Assembly: GCA_022376925.1 (NCBI GenBank)
Contig: JAIOJX010000032.1
Location: 206,022,939-206,086,938 of the forward strand
Direction: 5' to 3'
Origin: Tragulus kanchil
Lineage: Eukaryota > Chordata > Mammalia > Artiodactyla > Tragulidae
Length of the DNA stretch: 64,000 nt
Shown here: piece after piece, positions 11,561-25,118 of the stretch
Numbering within the stretch: the first letter of the stretch is position 1
Layout: each line of letters opens with the position of its first letter
The notes under the pieces: generated by a model
What the model was told of the DNA's origin: nothing
Databases searched by the model: none
What the model saw: the letters and a program-made list of their open reading frames with translations, nothing else
Translations under genes and position numbers: made by a program

Positions 11561-13841
11561 AGACAGCAAGAAGCAAAGAGACTCTTGGTGAGAAAAGCTT
11601 AGAATAAGAATTTGAAAATGTGTCTCCAGGCACTGGTGCTATGCTTCTCAGGACCAGAGCTGCTCACAGCCAACAGAGGTGAGGTACAGATGGTGTGTGG
11701 AACAGGGTAAGGGAAAACAAACCTATAGGCAAAGAATAATTTACGAGAAATATAATCTCTGAAGATTTAAAGCAGTATATTTGCTAGGCTGTACCTTCTC
11801 AGTCAACCAGGCATACTTTTCTTCTTTAAAAAATAATTTTATTTATTTATTTATTTTTGGCTATGCTGGTCTCCATTGCTGTGTGGGCTTTTCTCTAGTT
11901 GTGGCATGTGGGGGCTTCTTTCTAGTTGTGGTTGTGAAGGCTTCTCATTGCAGTAGTTTCAGTAGTGGCAGCCCCCAGGCTCTAGAGCACTAGCTTAGTA
12001 GTTGTAGTGCACAGTCTTAGTTGCTCCTAAGGCATGTGGGATCTTCTCAGACCAGGGATTGAACCCACGTCTCCTGCATTGGTAAAGCAATTCTTACCAC
12101 TGACCCATCAGGGAAGCCCCAGCCATGCTCTTCACAGAAATCTACTGTCCACCCAGATGTCTTCTTTGGAATCAATGATGAACTGATGATGAGAAGCAAT
12201 TTGCTTTCCTTAGAAGGGACTGTCTTTTCTGAAAGGGCAGCCCTGGTCTGCAGCAGGTGAACCATCAGTGAGTGGCAACAGCAGTACTGATCAGCACTTC
12301 TTTTGTTTCTGAACACAGCTGTAAAGGAACACATACTAAGGGTCTTAGCAACTGGCAGAGGAATATTTGTTTTTGATATGTCCTGTTTAACGGGAAGCAT
12401 GCAAACAAATAGGCCATGAACCCTTAGTTCAAAGAAGACACTGAAGAAAAACTAGATGTGTGGGAGACAGCCAGAATCTTGGGAGCAGATTACTTAGTGG
12501 GGCAATTAGATATGTACTCAGATCGCTTAAATAGATAAGGTAGAGTGCAGTGGGAAGAGTCATTAGGATGGTATACATAAATGCTGCAGGAATGCAGGGG
12601 GGAGGGTTATGTCCAGCTGGACCATCAGGGTTTACAGGAGGGATAGGCTGATGTGCAGAAGAGGATGCAAGACTTTCTAGGAATTCAACAGCATGCCCAA
12701 AGACAGCAAGAAGCAAAGAGACTCTTGGTGAGAAAAGCTTAGAATAAGAATTTGAAAATGTGTCTCCAGGCACTGGTGCTATGCTTCTCAGGACCAGAGC
12801 TGCTCACAGCCAACAGAGGTGAGGTACAGATGGTGTGTGGAACAGGGTAAGGGAAAACAAACCTATAGGCAAAGAATAATTTACGAAATATAATCTCTGA
12901 AGATTTAAAGCAGTATATTTGCTAGGCTGTACCTTCTCAGTCAACCAGGCATACTTTTCTTCTTTAAAAAATAATTTTATTTATTTATTTATTTTTGGCT
13001 ATGCTGGTCTCCATTGCTGTGTGGGCTTTTCTCTAGTTGTGGCATGTGGGGGCTTCTTTCTAGTTGTGGTTGTGAAGGCTTCTCATTGCAGTAGTTTCAG
13101 TAGTGGCAGCCCCCAGGCTCTAGAGCACTAGCTTAGTAGTTGTAGTGCACAGTCTTAGTTGCTCCTAAGGCATGTGGGATCTTCTCAGACCAGGGATTGA
13201 ACCCACGTCTCCTGCATTGGTAAACGAATTCTTACCACTGACCCATCAGGGAAGCCCCAGCCATGCTCTTCACAGAAATCTACTGTCCACCCAGATGTCT
13301 TCTTTGGAATCAATGATGAACTGATGATGAGAAGCAATTTGCTTTCCTTAGAAGGGACTGTCTTTTCTGAAAGGGCAGCCCTGGTCTGCAGCAGGTGAAC
13401 CATCAGTGAGTGGCAACAGCAGTACTGATCAGCACTTCTTTTGTTTCTGAACACAGCTGTAAAGGAACACATACTAAGGGTCTTAGCAACTGGCAGAGGA
13501 ATATTTGTTTTTGATATGTCCTGTTTAACGGGAAGCATGCAAACAAATAGGCCATGAACCCTTAGTTCAAAGAAGACACTGAAGAAAAACTAGATGTGTG
13601 GGAGACAGCCAGAATCTTGGGAGCAGATTACTTAGTGGGGCAATTAGATATGTACTCAGATCGCTTAAATAGATAAGGTAGAGTGCAGTGGGAAGAGTCA
13701 TTAGGATGGTATACATAAATGCTGCAGGAATGCAGGGGGGAGGGTTATGTCCAGCTGGACCATCAGGGTTTACAGGAGGGATAGGCTGATGTGCACGAAG
13801 AGGATGCAAGACTTTCTAGGAATTCAACAGCATGCCCAAAG
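11561..13841. repeat. Tandem duplication D4 (unit 1,138-1,140 bp)
   Basis: Copy 1 is 11561-12702 and copy 2 is 12701-13841. They join at the shared aaag of catgcccaaag. The copies differ by isolated changes such as a 2-nt loss in ttacgagaaat and a gtaaagcaatt/gtaaacgaatt change in the embedded SINE. Confidence 0.95.
11826..12119 (-). mobile_element. CHR-1-like tRNA-derived SINE, inverted
   Basis: The full inverted element has a (TTTA)n tail, the ttttggctatgctgg start, a gttgtggcatgtggg body, a gaccagggattgaaccc B-box complement and a terminal catcagggaagcccc. The identical element at 12964-13258 is the D4 duplicate, not a second insertion. Confidence 0.85.
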
Positions 13842-13854
13842 GCATGGAAGTGAG

Positions 13855-16015
13855 GAACTCGGAACTGCTCAGATTAACTGGCACAGGGACTTCATATACT
13901 GGAGAGAAAGGAAACCAAACTGGAGGGCTGATTCAAGTCACATGTACAGAGTTAGCTGGAGACCATGTAGTAGATGACCACAAAGCCCCACATCGTCCAC
14001 TGTGCTATCAAAGGGAAGATAGTGGCTCATCTGCCATTACATCTGGACTTTCTGATGAGGTCTATGCTTTAAATATGCAAGTTGGCCTTTTGAGGAAAAA
14101 CCTCCTCTCCTATAAAAGGAACGTATTTATTATGACAACACAGAAACCACCACATACAAAGTACAATCCTCTGACACCCTGAAATACATACATGCACACA
14201 TTGTACGTACATTTATATTATCAATATAAAAATACATCAATAGCATTTCTAAGGACAGCAAATACAAAACCAATAAATATTGCAATTCTAAAACATCTAC
14301 TTACATTAAGTGCTGGTGAATAAGATGACAGTGAAAGGAAGAGGCCAAAGCAGACCCCAAACCAACTCAGAGCTTCAGCTGACAGACTGGAGTTGGTTTG
14401 GGGGAGGTATCCTGATGTTCTCCGTCTATTTTTCAATGTCCCTAAGCACTCAGAAGTGCCTATGCCATCAACTCTCAAAAACAAAGCCTGAATTTGACAT
14501 CGTGGAACTATTTTATGGCACAGCCTCCTTCTTACTCTCTCCCCATCTTGCAAACTCTTTAACCTCATTTAAGATAAAGGAATGTCAATGATAAGCTTTA
14601 TTTACAATCAAAACCTCTCTAGCGTAACCTTCTATATAGCACCCAAACAGAATGTTTTCCTTGTCATACTGTCTTTCAATGTTTTGTGTTAAGTCCTACC
14701 ACTCAATCAGTAAGTAAAATTGCATGAATGGTCAAATGATGCAAATGAGAGAAAAATCCAACATTAATTCTAGCATGGGAAACAAGGGAGAAGTGTCAGA
14801 AAACGGGTAATGAACCAATATTACACTGACTAGTGCTGTGCCCTATCCAGTCACTCAGCACCAAAACCTTGACGATGATATTCCTAGTGTCCAAACACTA
14901 ACACACTATGCCCACATGGACCAAAAGTTTAAAGAACTCGGCACTGCTCAGATTAACTGGCACAGGGACTTCATATACTGGAGAGAAAGGAAACCAAACT
15001 GGAGGGCTGATTCAAGTCACATGTACAGAGTTAGCTGGAGACCATGTAGTAGATGACCACAAAGCCCCACATCGTCCACTGTGCTATCAAAGGGAAGATA
15101 GTGGCTCATCTGCCATTACATCTGGACTTTCTGATGAGGTCTATGCTTTAAATATGCAAGTTGGCCTTTTGAGGAAAAACCTCCTCTCCTATAAAAGGAA
15201 CGTATTTATTATGACAACACAGAAACCACCACATACAAAGTACAATCCTCTGACACCCTGAAATACATACATGCACACATTGTACGTACATTTATATTAT
15301 CAATATAAAAATACATCAATAGCATTTCTAAGGACAGCAAATACAAAACCAATAAATATTGCAATTCTAAAACATCTACTTACATTAAGTGCTGGTGAAT
15401 AAGATGACAGTGAAAGGAAGAGGTTAGCAGACCCCAAACCAACTCAGAGCTTCAGCTGACAGACTGGAGTTGGTTTGGGGGAGGTATCCTGATGTTCTCC
15501 GTCTATTTTTCAATGTCCCTAAGCACTCAGAAGTGCCTATGCCATCAACTCTCAAAAACAAAGCCTGAATTTGACATCGTGGAACTATTTTATGGCACAG
15601 CCTCCTTCTTACTCTCTCCCCATCTTGCAAACTCTTTAACCTCATTTAAGATAAAGGAATGTCAATGATAAGCTTTATTTACAATCAAAACCTCTCTAGC
15701 GTAACCTTCTATATAGCACCCAAACAGAATGTTTTCCTTGTCATACTGTCTTTCAATGTTTTGTGTTAAGTCCTACCACTCAATCAGTAAGTAAAATTGC
15801 ATGAATGGTCAAATGATGCAAATGAGAGAAAAATCCAACATTAATTCTAGCATGGGAAACAAGGGAGAAGTGTCAGAAAACGGGTAATGAACCAATATTA
15901 CACTGACTAGTGCTGTGCCCTATCCAGTCACTCAGCACCAAAACCTTGACGATGATATTCCTAGTGTCCAAACACTAACACACTATGCCCACATGGATGT
16001 CCTTTTCAAAAAGTT
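13855..16015. repeat. Tandem duplication D5 (unit about 1,078 bp)
   Basis: Copy 1 is 13855-14933 and copy 2 is 14934-16015. Copy 1 ends corrupted: after cccacatgga it reads ccaaaagtttaaag, whereas copy 2 continues tgtccttttcaaaaag. Near 14343 copy 1 has gaggccaaagcag and copy 2 has gaggttagcag. The interior is identical and no gene is recognised in it. Confidence 0.95.
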
Positions 16016-17164
16016 TAGGAAACCCCATGAACTTCTCAGTAACAACAAAAGTTGGGGGTTGACTTACATGACAATATAAGGAGAATATTTATAATCAATT
16101 TTACCTGTGGGCTAGATTTTCAGGTTTTAACATAGAGACAGATAACTGACAAAGAGCTCCATAAAGTTGTAAGTCAAGAAATTCTTTTTCTTGTGTGTGT
16201 GTATTTCTGTTATATGGGTGAAATAACGACTTTGTGCTATGAGATGGCACAAGGGATGGAGGTGGGCAAAATACTGCCACCATTCCACAGCACATTCCTT
16301 TAAGGTCAATTTAAAAATTTCTAGTTTTTAATCAAATGGCAACTCCTGCACTCAATCTCCTTCTCCTATCTTTCAGGCCATACCGACTTTCTCACTTGAA
16401 TCTGTAACAGATTAACTAGAACTCAAAAGTCCTTTTAATCATCTTTAAGCTGGTCTCGAGATCTAGAACCCAGTGCAACCCTGCATGTGCCTTTCATGTC
16501 TAAGCTAATCCCACGAGGGACTTGGTACATAGGGATCCCCGTCCCTGGAGCCAGACTGATGGAGGTGCTGGGAGTGGGGGAAAGGAAGGCAGTGGGGGCC
16601 GGGAATATCAAGAGAGGTGTAGAATTTTAAAAGCATTTCTCCAGCTAGGGATTCCTGGAACCTCATATACAGTGGTGGGTTCGCAGGTCAAACTGCAATT
16701 CAACCGGAATCTAACTGGTCCAGAATCTAATTGGTCTCTGGTCTCCCAGTATCATAAATACTTTTCATGAGAAAGTACAAGTCAAAGTAACTGGTCCAAT
16801 CAACACGTCTCAACTGACTTTGCCATCGTTGAATTGAATCAGCTGGAAGATCTTAGAGCTCCTGAATCACTTCTGAAAAGGAGAAAGTAGGACTTGGACC
16901 TCTGGTGTCACCAACAGCCGGGGCTGAGACGGTCAAAGTCTGGAAGTGGACTGAATAACTGCATGAATCCTTGGGTAGAGCAGATTCTTCTCGTGCCGCC
17001 GAACACCCTCAGAGGTGCAGAGAGCCAGAGGCAGGGGAGAGGGTGGGTCCTGGAGGTACACTCTCCGACCTCTGGTCAGGAAGCAATGAGATGCGTGTCT
17101 TCAGAGCTGCACTGGGAGGGAAGCACGGTTCTGGTCCCCAGGACATCTTGTTCACAAGCAGCTG
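16016..17164. other. Unique sequence, possibly 3' UTR of a minus-strand gene
   Basis: If the exon-like segment at 17165-17220 is real, the sequence to its left is its 3' UTR. An ATTAAA poly(A)-type hexamer on the minus strand lies at 16434-16439, which would give a UTR of roughly 730 nt. No repeat is evident. Confidence 0.25.
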
Positions 17165-17220
17165 CTACTTCTTGGGCTTCTCTAGAATGTTGAGGAATTT
17201 TCCCCGTGTCATCTCTCTGG
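17165..17220 (-). CDS. Candidate terminal coding exon (unidentified gene)
   Basis: Reading the minus strand, a good acceptor (a pyrimidine-rich tract, then tttgtgattccag) ends at 17221. The exon then encodes, after a split first codon, REMTRGKFLNILEKPKK followed by a TAG stop at 17165-17167. The peptide is basic and hydrophilic, plausible as a protein C terminus. The frame begins with two bases of a split codon, so an upstream exon ending with one base of that codon would be needed. I do not recognise the protein and found no convincing adjoining exon, so a chance match to a splice acceptor remains possible. The D6 duplication begins only about 65 bp away in the presumed intron. Confidence 0.3.
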
Positions 17221-17285
17221 CTGGAATCACAAAGTAAATGAAAGATTAATGAACACCTAAACTCAAAGCTCAGAAAAAGGGTTCA

Positions 17286-19480
17286 CAGGAAGACTTAGGA
17301 ATGCAATTCATTTAAATTGTACACAAAGTTGCTATCATAACAGAGTCCATCACTACGAACTTCCAAGAAGGGAGAAACACAAAACAGTATTTTTAAAAAA
17401 AATTTTTATTTTACTTTTTACTTTTACAGAGTTCACAAAACGCTATTGACAACAAAACCTGTACAACACTGTTCTGAAGTTGGTAATTACTATTAGGTGC
17501 AGGTTAACTGGGAAAATCTTTATCATTTACCCTTAGGGTGAAAAATCAAGCCTCCCTTGAAACCCAAACCCCACTCTCCCTCAAAAATGTAATCTAATAC
17601 TCAGGTTCACTATCTCAGGAGGTTTGTTTCCAGAGGCTAAAGTTCAGCCTGGATTGTTGGTCTCGACATTTATAATCTCAAATCAAAATCAGAGATCATT
17701 TGCCCCATCTCTCGACAGTGGCAGCCCCTGGATACTGTAACATAACAGGGTTTCTATGCCCTCAGAGCGGCTCGTCTGTGGATGGAGTAATAAAGCAGGG
17801 TTTATAGAGCCTCGGTCTTCTCCCTCTTGGCATTGTCAGTCCTTAGACATTTAATATAGCCAGGCAAGGTTTATGTGTCTTTTTCTGACTTTCAGCACCA
17901 TCAATCTTTGAATACTGTAGTTATAGGACGGTTTATACAGCTACTTTCCTACATACGAGGCTCTGAAAATGAAAGTAAAACATTTCTCAATTACAAGACC
18001 CACTCCAGAAGCCCCCAGTTTTAGCTTGGTCAAGTAAATCCTCAAAAATCATATGCAACATAAACCTCTTCGTCCTTATCTCTCTCTCTTTTTCATCCTT
18101 ATCTCTTACATCTCTTAAATGGATCATCTTTTTATGGCTCTTAAGTGGATGTTAACAGTAGTGAAAGTTTCCAATGGCTGGCCCTGGAGTCCAGAAGTCT
18201 TCTGGAACCATGCAGTGGACACAAAGGAGGCTGTGGTGCCCTTTGGCCTCCCAAAGACATGTCTCCATCCTTCCCATGGGAGAAAGGTGGCAGGAGGCAT
18301 CTGCCGGGATGAGAAAGACCTTCGCCTTGGCTCATTGCTTCCCTTTCGCAGGCTTTTATGCCTATTCCGCCCATCAGGAAGACTTAGGAATGCAATTCAT
18401 TTAAATTGTACACAAAGTTGCTATCATAACAGAGTCCATCACTACGAACTTCCAAGAAGGGAGAAACACAAAACAGTATTTTTAAAAAAAATTTTTATTT
18501 TACTTTTTACTTTTACAGAGTTCACAAAACGCTATTGACAACAAAACCTGTACAACACTGTTCTGAAGTTGGTAATTACTATTAGGTGCAGGTTAACTGG
18601 GAAAATCTTTATCATTTACCCTTAGGGTGAAAAATCAAGCCTCCCTTGAAACCCAAACCCCACTCTCCCTCAAAAATGTAATCTAATACTCAGGTTCACT
18701 ATCTCAGGAGGTTTGTTTCCAGAGGCTAAAGTTCAGCCTGGATTGTTGGTCTCGACATTTATAATCTCAAATCAAAATCAGAGATCATTTGCCCCATCTC
18801 TCGACAGTGGCAGCCCCTGGATACTGTAACATAACAGGGTTTCTATGCCCTCAGAGCGGCTCGTCTGTGGATGGAGTAATAAAGCAGGGTTTATAGAGCC
18901 TCGGTCTTCTCCCTCTTGGCATTGTCAGTCCTTAGACATTTAATATAGCCAGGCAAGGTTTATGTGTCTTTTTCTGACTTTCAGCACCATCAATCTTTGA
19001 ATACTGTAGTTATAGGACGGTTTATACAGCTACTTTCCTACATACGAGGCTCTGAAAATGAAAGTAAAACATTTCTCAATTACAAGACCCACTCCAGAAG
19101 CCCCCAGTTTTAGCTTGGTCAAGTAAATCCTCAAAAATCATATGCAACATAAACCTCTTCGTCCTTATCTCTCTCTCTTTTTCATCCTTATCTCTTACAT
19201 CTCTTAAATGGATCATCTTTTTATGGCTCTTAAGTGGATGTTAACAGTAGTGAAAGTTTCCAATGGCTGGCCCTGGAGTCCAGAAGTCTTCTGGAACCAT
19301 GCAGTGGACACAAAGGAGGCTGTGGTGCCCTTTGGCCTCCCAAAGACATGTCTCCATCCTTCCCATGGGAGAAAGGTGGCAAGGAGGCATCTGCCGGGAT
19401 GAGAAAGACCTTCGCCCTTGGCTCATTGCTTCCCTTTCCAGCAGAGCAAATGGTGTTAGATGAATGCATGCCTATTCCCA
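17286..19480. repeat. Tandem duplication D6 (unit 1,089 bp)
   Basis: Copy 1 is 17286-18374 and copy 2 is 18375 to about 19480. The end of copy 1 is collapsed: ccctttcgcaggcttttatgc replaces a longer stretch seen intact at about 19431-19472, and ttcgccttgg has lost a C relative to ttcgcccttgg. Confidence 0.95.
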
Positions 19481-19825
19481 GCCCCCTCCATCTACATTGA
19501 CTAGTTCTTGGTTTATCTGTACAGGAAGAAGGAAAACAATACAAACTTTGTAACTACAGGAAAGCTTTTGGTAACTGCAGTCTGCAGATTCCTCATGTTT
19601 CACACGTTCCAAAGCTCCAACAAAGGGAAAGGAAATCCCATGAACTAGGAATGGAAGCCCCAGTGTTGGATCTTGCCTCATGTGCCTACAGCCCTACCCT
19701 GGCCCAAAATCAAACCAACCATTCTTTCCTTAGTGGGTTTATGCCAAACTCCATGCATACAAAGTTTCTATAAGACCTGCAAATATTTGCTGGCAGTACT
19801 TGTCTTCCTCCATGTAAATGTAAGA

Positions 19826-19925
19826 ACTGAGGGCACAGACTGTTGTATTATTCTTTATGTTACCAGCACCTAGCACAGCACTGGACCTGGTATCTGCTGA
19901 ATAAATGCTGGTTGGATGAATGATA
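19826..19925 (+). repeat. L2/MIR 3' end relic
   Basis: The sequence agggcacagactgttgt, ccagcacctagcacagc and ctgaataaatgctggttgg matches the conserved 3' end shared by L2-type LINEs and their SINE partners. It is duplicated at about 20903-21002 within D7. Confidence 0.65.
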
Positions 19926-20174
19926 AACACAGAACTAGAACCAAGTAGGAACACAGTAAAGTCAATTTCCTTTCCCTCCACAGACAAACAGTAAGACTTG
20001 CTAGTGACCCTCACTGCTCCATTCTGTACATCATGGGATTTTTCTAAAATGTACCTTGCTTATTTGGCAGGAAAGTCATGTCCCTTGATGGAAGTAATGC
20101 CAGATCTATGGAGAGATCCAGGCACAAGGGCTAACTACTCTACTTGAAATCCAAACATGTATTTTTTTGCCCAG

Positions 20175-20312
20175 GGGAGGCAACATGGACTTCTTTCAGA
20201 GAACACAGGATCTGAATTCAGTTTAAGTTCCAACTCTAGTATTTATCAGCTGGATGATGCCTTGAGTTGGGTAGGATGTCTGAGCCTCAGTTTCTTCATC
20301 TGTAAAATGAAT
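20175..20312 (+). repeat. MIR SINE relic
   Basis: A sense MIR core: aggatctgaattcag followed by tgagcctcagtttcttcatc and tgtaaaatgaata. It recurs at about 21252-21390 as part of D7. Confidence 0.7.
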
Positions 20313-21399
20313 AGCATATTAACAGTAGTGAAAGTTTCCAATGGCTGGCCCTGGAGTCCAGAAGTCTTCTGGAACCATGCAGTGGACACAAAGGAGGCTG
20401 TGGTGCCCTTTGGCCTCCCAAAGACATGTCTCCATCCTTCCCATGGGAGAAAGGTGGCAGGAGGCATCTGCCGGGATGAGAAAGACCTTCGCCCTTGGCT
20501 CATTGCTTCCCTTTCCAGCAGAGCAAATGGTGTTAGATGAATGCATGCCTATTCCCAGCCCCCTCCATCTACATTGACTAGTTCTTGGTTTATCTGTACA
20601 GGAAGAAGGAAAACAATACAAACTTTGTAACTACAGGAAAGCTTTTGGTAACTGCAGTCTGCAGATTCCTCATGTTTCACACGTTCCAAAGCTCCAACAA
20701 AGGGAAAGGAAATCCCATGAACTAGGAATGGAAGCCCCAGTGTTGGATCTTGCCTCATGTGCCTACAGCCCTACCCTGGCCCAAAATCAAACCAACCATT
20801 CTTTCCTTAGTGGGTTTATGCCAAACTCCATGCATACAAAGTTTCTATAAGACCTGCAAATATTTGCTGGCAGTACTTGTCTTCCTCCATGTAAATGTAA
20901 GAACTGAGGGCACAGACTGTTGTATTATTCTTTATGTTACCAGCACCTAGCACAGCACTGGACCTGGTATCTGCTGAATAAATGCTGGTTGGATGAATGA
21001 TAAACACAGAACTAGAACCAAGTAGGAACACAGTAAAGTCAATTTCCTTTCCCTCCACAGACAAACAGTAAGACTTGCTAGTGACCCTCACTGCTCCATT
21101 CTGTACATCATGGGATTTTTCTAAAATGTACCTTGCTTATTTGGCAGGAAAGTCATGTCCCTTGATGGAAGTAATGCCAGATCTATGGAGAGATCCAGGC
21201 ACAAGGGCTAACTACTCTACTTGAAATCCAAACATGTATTTTTTTGCCCAGGGGAGGCAACATGGACTTCTTTCAGAGAACACAGGATCTGAATTCAGTT
21301 TAAGTTCCAACTCTAGTATTTATCAGCTGGATGATGCCTTGAGTTGGGTAGGATGTCTGAGCCTCAGTTTCTTCATCTGTAAAATGAATAGCATATTAA

Positions 21400-22405
21400 T
21401 GCCACCTGCCCTGCCCTCTTGGGTATTCAGCCACAATCATGCATAGTGAGGGTAAGCAGTTCGTGGCTTCTTTGGCAAGCAGTATTTCCTGAGTAAGTGG
21501 GCAGACTGTGGTAACAGAGACCAGCAACCTCAAACATCCCATTCCTTGGAATCGTCCCTCAGCCTGACCCTACAGAAATGGACATACTTTTGGCCAGAGT
21601 GGGTCTCATCATTTATTTCTCCTTAGATAAGTTTCCTGCCTGCCTTCCAGGGCTTATTAATGACCATAAACACAGAATCCAATGATCCCGCAGCATAGCT
21701 AGAAGCAGGAGCTCTGGAAATCAGACTTGGGTCATAAAACAACTTGGCGAGTCTTGTTCCCCAAATCCTGGACTGGAGGCACTGTAATGGTCTTACTAAT
21801 TACTTCTGCCTACTGCACTTCACATCCCCCAAGTCTTTACTGTTTTCTCCCCAAATGGGAGAAGGACCAATATTTTAAGACCTAAAATTTTACAAGACCC
21901 AATCTATTCGAGGGATCAAAAGGATTTAAAAGGAGATATAAAATGGATCTTCCAAAGTCTCTCCGTTGTTGAGCTCTCCTTGAATTTAACCAATCCTTTT
22001 TAACAACCCCCTTTCCACTCAATCATTCCTCCCCCTTCAACCTAATCTAAGTACACAGAGCTGCAGTGAAACCACCGTAAAAGTAGAAGTAATTCAAAAG
22101 ACATCATCTTCTACATGGGAGGGGAGAAAGTTTTCCTACTCGCTGGTCCTATATATGAGATATACGTACTCCTGACATAGCTGCTCCCTACAAGAGGGCT
22201 GTGCTCTATAAATCACATCCTCTGCGCCACAGAGAAATTGCTGTGGGTCAGGGGCTGCTCTAGAGCACGTGCCCTCCTGTTCACTTGTCATCAGCGATGT
22301 TAACATCTCTGATTAATTCATATACCCCCCCATTTTATTCTTTGTCTCTTTATCCTTGGCTCTCCCATTCTCCTGCAATGTGAGACTCTCACTGACCTGC
22401 TACAG
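21400..22405. other. Unique sequence, nothing recognised
   Basis: About 1 kb between D7 and D8. I see no named repeat, RNA gene or exon with splice support. Confidence 0.4.
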
Positions 22406-22617
22406 TAATCACTGCTTGCTCACTGCACCCCCTAAACCTAGTAAAATTGTTTAGTGATGCCAACCGCGCTTTTAATTTGCAAGACATCAGACACAGAGGT
22501 AATTTATACCAACATCTGTTCATTTTTGACTTCTGAAACAAACTCGCACATGCTGCTACAAAATCCCATTAGGAGTAGGGAGACAGCCTTCTGCAACTGT
22601 TCTGTATTCCTCTTCTA

Positions 22618-22654
<37 letters not shown>

Positions 22655-23695
22655 CTTCCAGTAGGGTTTTATATGTAAATATATTTTACTAAAATACTCC
22701 CACCAAGGATTTCAAATCTCCTTGGGGAAAAACCTTTACAGAAGATGACGGCTTGCTGACAGAGGAGAGGAAGGTATTTCTATACCCTCCTGCCTAATTC
22801 CATCCCTTCCTCTCGGTATAACGCTCGCATTTGTAGCCAGGGTAAGATACACGCTTCTCAGCTGGGCACCTGTGATTCCTGCCTTCTCTCCTGGTTCTTT
22901 TTTTTCTCACAATGTGTTAGAAGACTGTTCGGGGTTCTTGTAAAATCAAATTGCTAGAGAGAGTTTATCTTAACTATTCCCTAGTTCTGGATTAACTCTC
23001 TAGGATTTTAAGCCTCAACAGAAAGTCAACACTGCTGCCATAGTCTAACCTCTAAGCCAAGAGGGACCCACTGGTTCTCGGCCACCACCGTGTGTGCTGT
23101 GCAGAAGAGATGCACGACCTCCAGGTCAAGTCCTGACTCACAGGCCCTCCTGTGCTGGGCACAGACCATAAACTGAGAGAGCCACAATCAAGACTGTCAC
23201 CGAAGGCTGGCCGTGTGAGCTGCTGCAGCATGAGGGACAGGGGACAACCTGCACACATTTAAAGATGGCAAGTGGATGAACTATAATCAACTTTCAGGTT
23301 GATGCAGTTTCTACTACCCCTTCACAGTTTCCCTAGGGCTGTCAGGTTCATGGCTGTTGTAAATACATGGGCATGCTTGAGAGAGGTCAGGGCTGAAGGG
23401 AGGACTCCATCCCGCTTTGTGGTGAAGGTGGTGTTTGCTTTAATATCATCTCATCTTTAGACTCTCCAATTCCTCCATCCTACATTAATCACTGCTTGCT
23501 CACTGCACCCCCTAAACCTAGTAAAATTGTTTAGTGATGCCAACCGCTTTTAATTTGCAAGACATCAGACACAGAGGTAATTTATACCAACATCTGTTCA
23601 TTTTTGACTTCTGAAACAAACTCGCACATGCTGCTACAAAATCCCATTAGGAGTAGGGAGACAGCCTTCTGCAACTGTTCTGTATTCCTCTTCTA

Positions 23696-23732
<37 letters not shown>

Positions 23733-24563
23733 CTTCCAGTAGGGTTTTATATGTAAATATATTTTACTAAAATACTCCCACCAAGGATTTCAAATCTCCT
23801 TGGGGAAAAACCTTTACAGAAGATGACGGCTTGCTGACAGAGGAGAGGAAGGTATTTCTATACCCTCCTGCCTAATTCCATCCCTTCCTCTCGGTATAAC
23901 GCTCGCATTTGTAGCCAGGGTAAGATACACGCTTCTCAGCTGGGCACCTGTGATTCCTGCCTTCTCTCCTGGTTCTTTTTTTTCTCACAATGTGTTAGAA
24001 GACTGTTCGGGGTTCTTGTAAAATCAAATTGCTAGAGAGAGTTTATCTTAACTATTCCCTAGTTCTGGATTAACTCTCTAGGATTTTAAGCCTCAACAGA
24101 AAGTCAACACTGCTGCCATAGTCTAACCTCTAAGCCAAGAGGGACCCACTGGTTCTCGGCCACCACCGTGTGTGCTGTGCAGAAGAGATGCACGACCTCC
24201 AGGTCAAGTCCTGACTCACAGGCCCTCCTGTGCTGGGCACAGACCATAAACTGAGAGAGCCACAATCAAGACTGTCACCGAAGGCTGGCCGTGTGAGCTG
24301 CTGCAGCATGAGGGACAGGGGACAACCTGCACACATTTAAAGATGGCAAGTGGATGAACTATAATCAACTTTCAGGTTGATGCAGTTTCTACTACCCCTT
24401 CACAGTTTCCCTAGGGCTGTCAGGTTCATGGCTGTTGTAAATACATGGGCATGCTTGAGAGAGGTCAGGGCTGAAGGGAGGACTCCATCCCGTTTGTGGT
24501 GAAGGTGGTGTTTGCTTTAATATCATCTCATCTTTAGACTCTCCAATTCCTCCATCCTACATT
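22406..24563. repeat. Tandem duplication D8 (unit 1,078-1,080 bp)
   Basis: Copy 1 is 22406-23485 and copy 2 is 23486-24563. Differences are small: caaccgcgcttt against caaccgcttt near the start of copy 2, and cccgctttgtgg against cccgtttgtgg near the end of copy 1. A (CA)n tract is included in both copies. Confidence 0.95.
22621..22652. repeat. (AC)n microsatellite
   Basis: An uninterrupted AC dinucleotide run of 16 units, preceded by ctacaa. The same tract at 23699-23730 is the D8 duplicate and has the same length, so the pair should not be counted as two loci. Confidence 0.95.
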
Positions 24564-25118
24564 CAGCCTTGCCTCTGGCTCCCTTTGCACAATGACTATC
24601 CCCAAACTGCCTTCTCCGCAGTAAATTTTCTGGTGGCTGGTTGAAAAAGATTCAGTGGTACAGATTGATTTCTCACCGGTGAGGGGATGAGGGATTACCA
24701 GAGGCACCCTGGTTAACGAGATTGGGTGCAAAAGCCCTCACGAGACCAGCCCTCTCTGCCAGGGCTTTGCACCTTTCGCCCATGACATATGGGTTTCATT
24801 ACAGGAAGATTTTCCAGATTATAACTTTGAGGCAATTGCCTGATAAAATTCTGCTTGGCTTTAATGCAGGAAACAATCTAAAGATTAAGTAACTTTTAAT
24901 GAAATGGAAGAAACTCACAGCATTTGGTTTTCAGTTCTAATGCAAACTACTTTAGACATTTCTGTGCCTACATTAGTGAGGTGGGAAGAGTTACTTTCTA
25001 GTGACTCTCATATCCTGAAGAGCAACACTAGGCTGTTTAAGAGACTTAACATAAGTGGCTAGGAAGCAAAGAAGACAGCATGATGTTGTGAGGAGAGACG
25101 GCCTTTTATGGTTTTTCA

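Larger units (their letters stand above)
19241..21399. repeat. Tandem duplication D7 (unit about 1,077 bp)
   Basis: Copy 1 is 19241-20318 and copy 2 is 20319 to about 21399, with attaa shared at the join. D7 starts inside the second copy of D6, so the segment beginning ttaacagtagtgaaag is present three times (18152, 19241, 20319). Confidence 0.95.

Noticed and set aside
23052..23258. 68-codon minus-strand frame with an acceptor-like tract (ctgattgtggctctctcag region), repeated at 24130
   Set aside because: It is duplicated by D8. The donor is weak and the product has no recognisable features; evidence is too thin.
22621..23730. CRISPR-like or minisatellite array suggested by repeated blocks with fixed spacing
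   Set aside because: The repeat is the 1.08-kb D8 duplication containing a (CA)n run. There are no short direct repeats with unique spacers.
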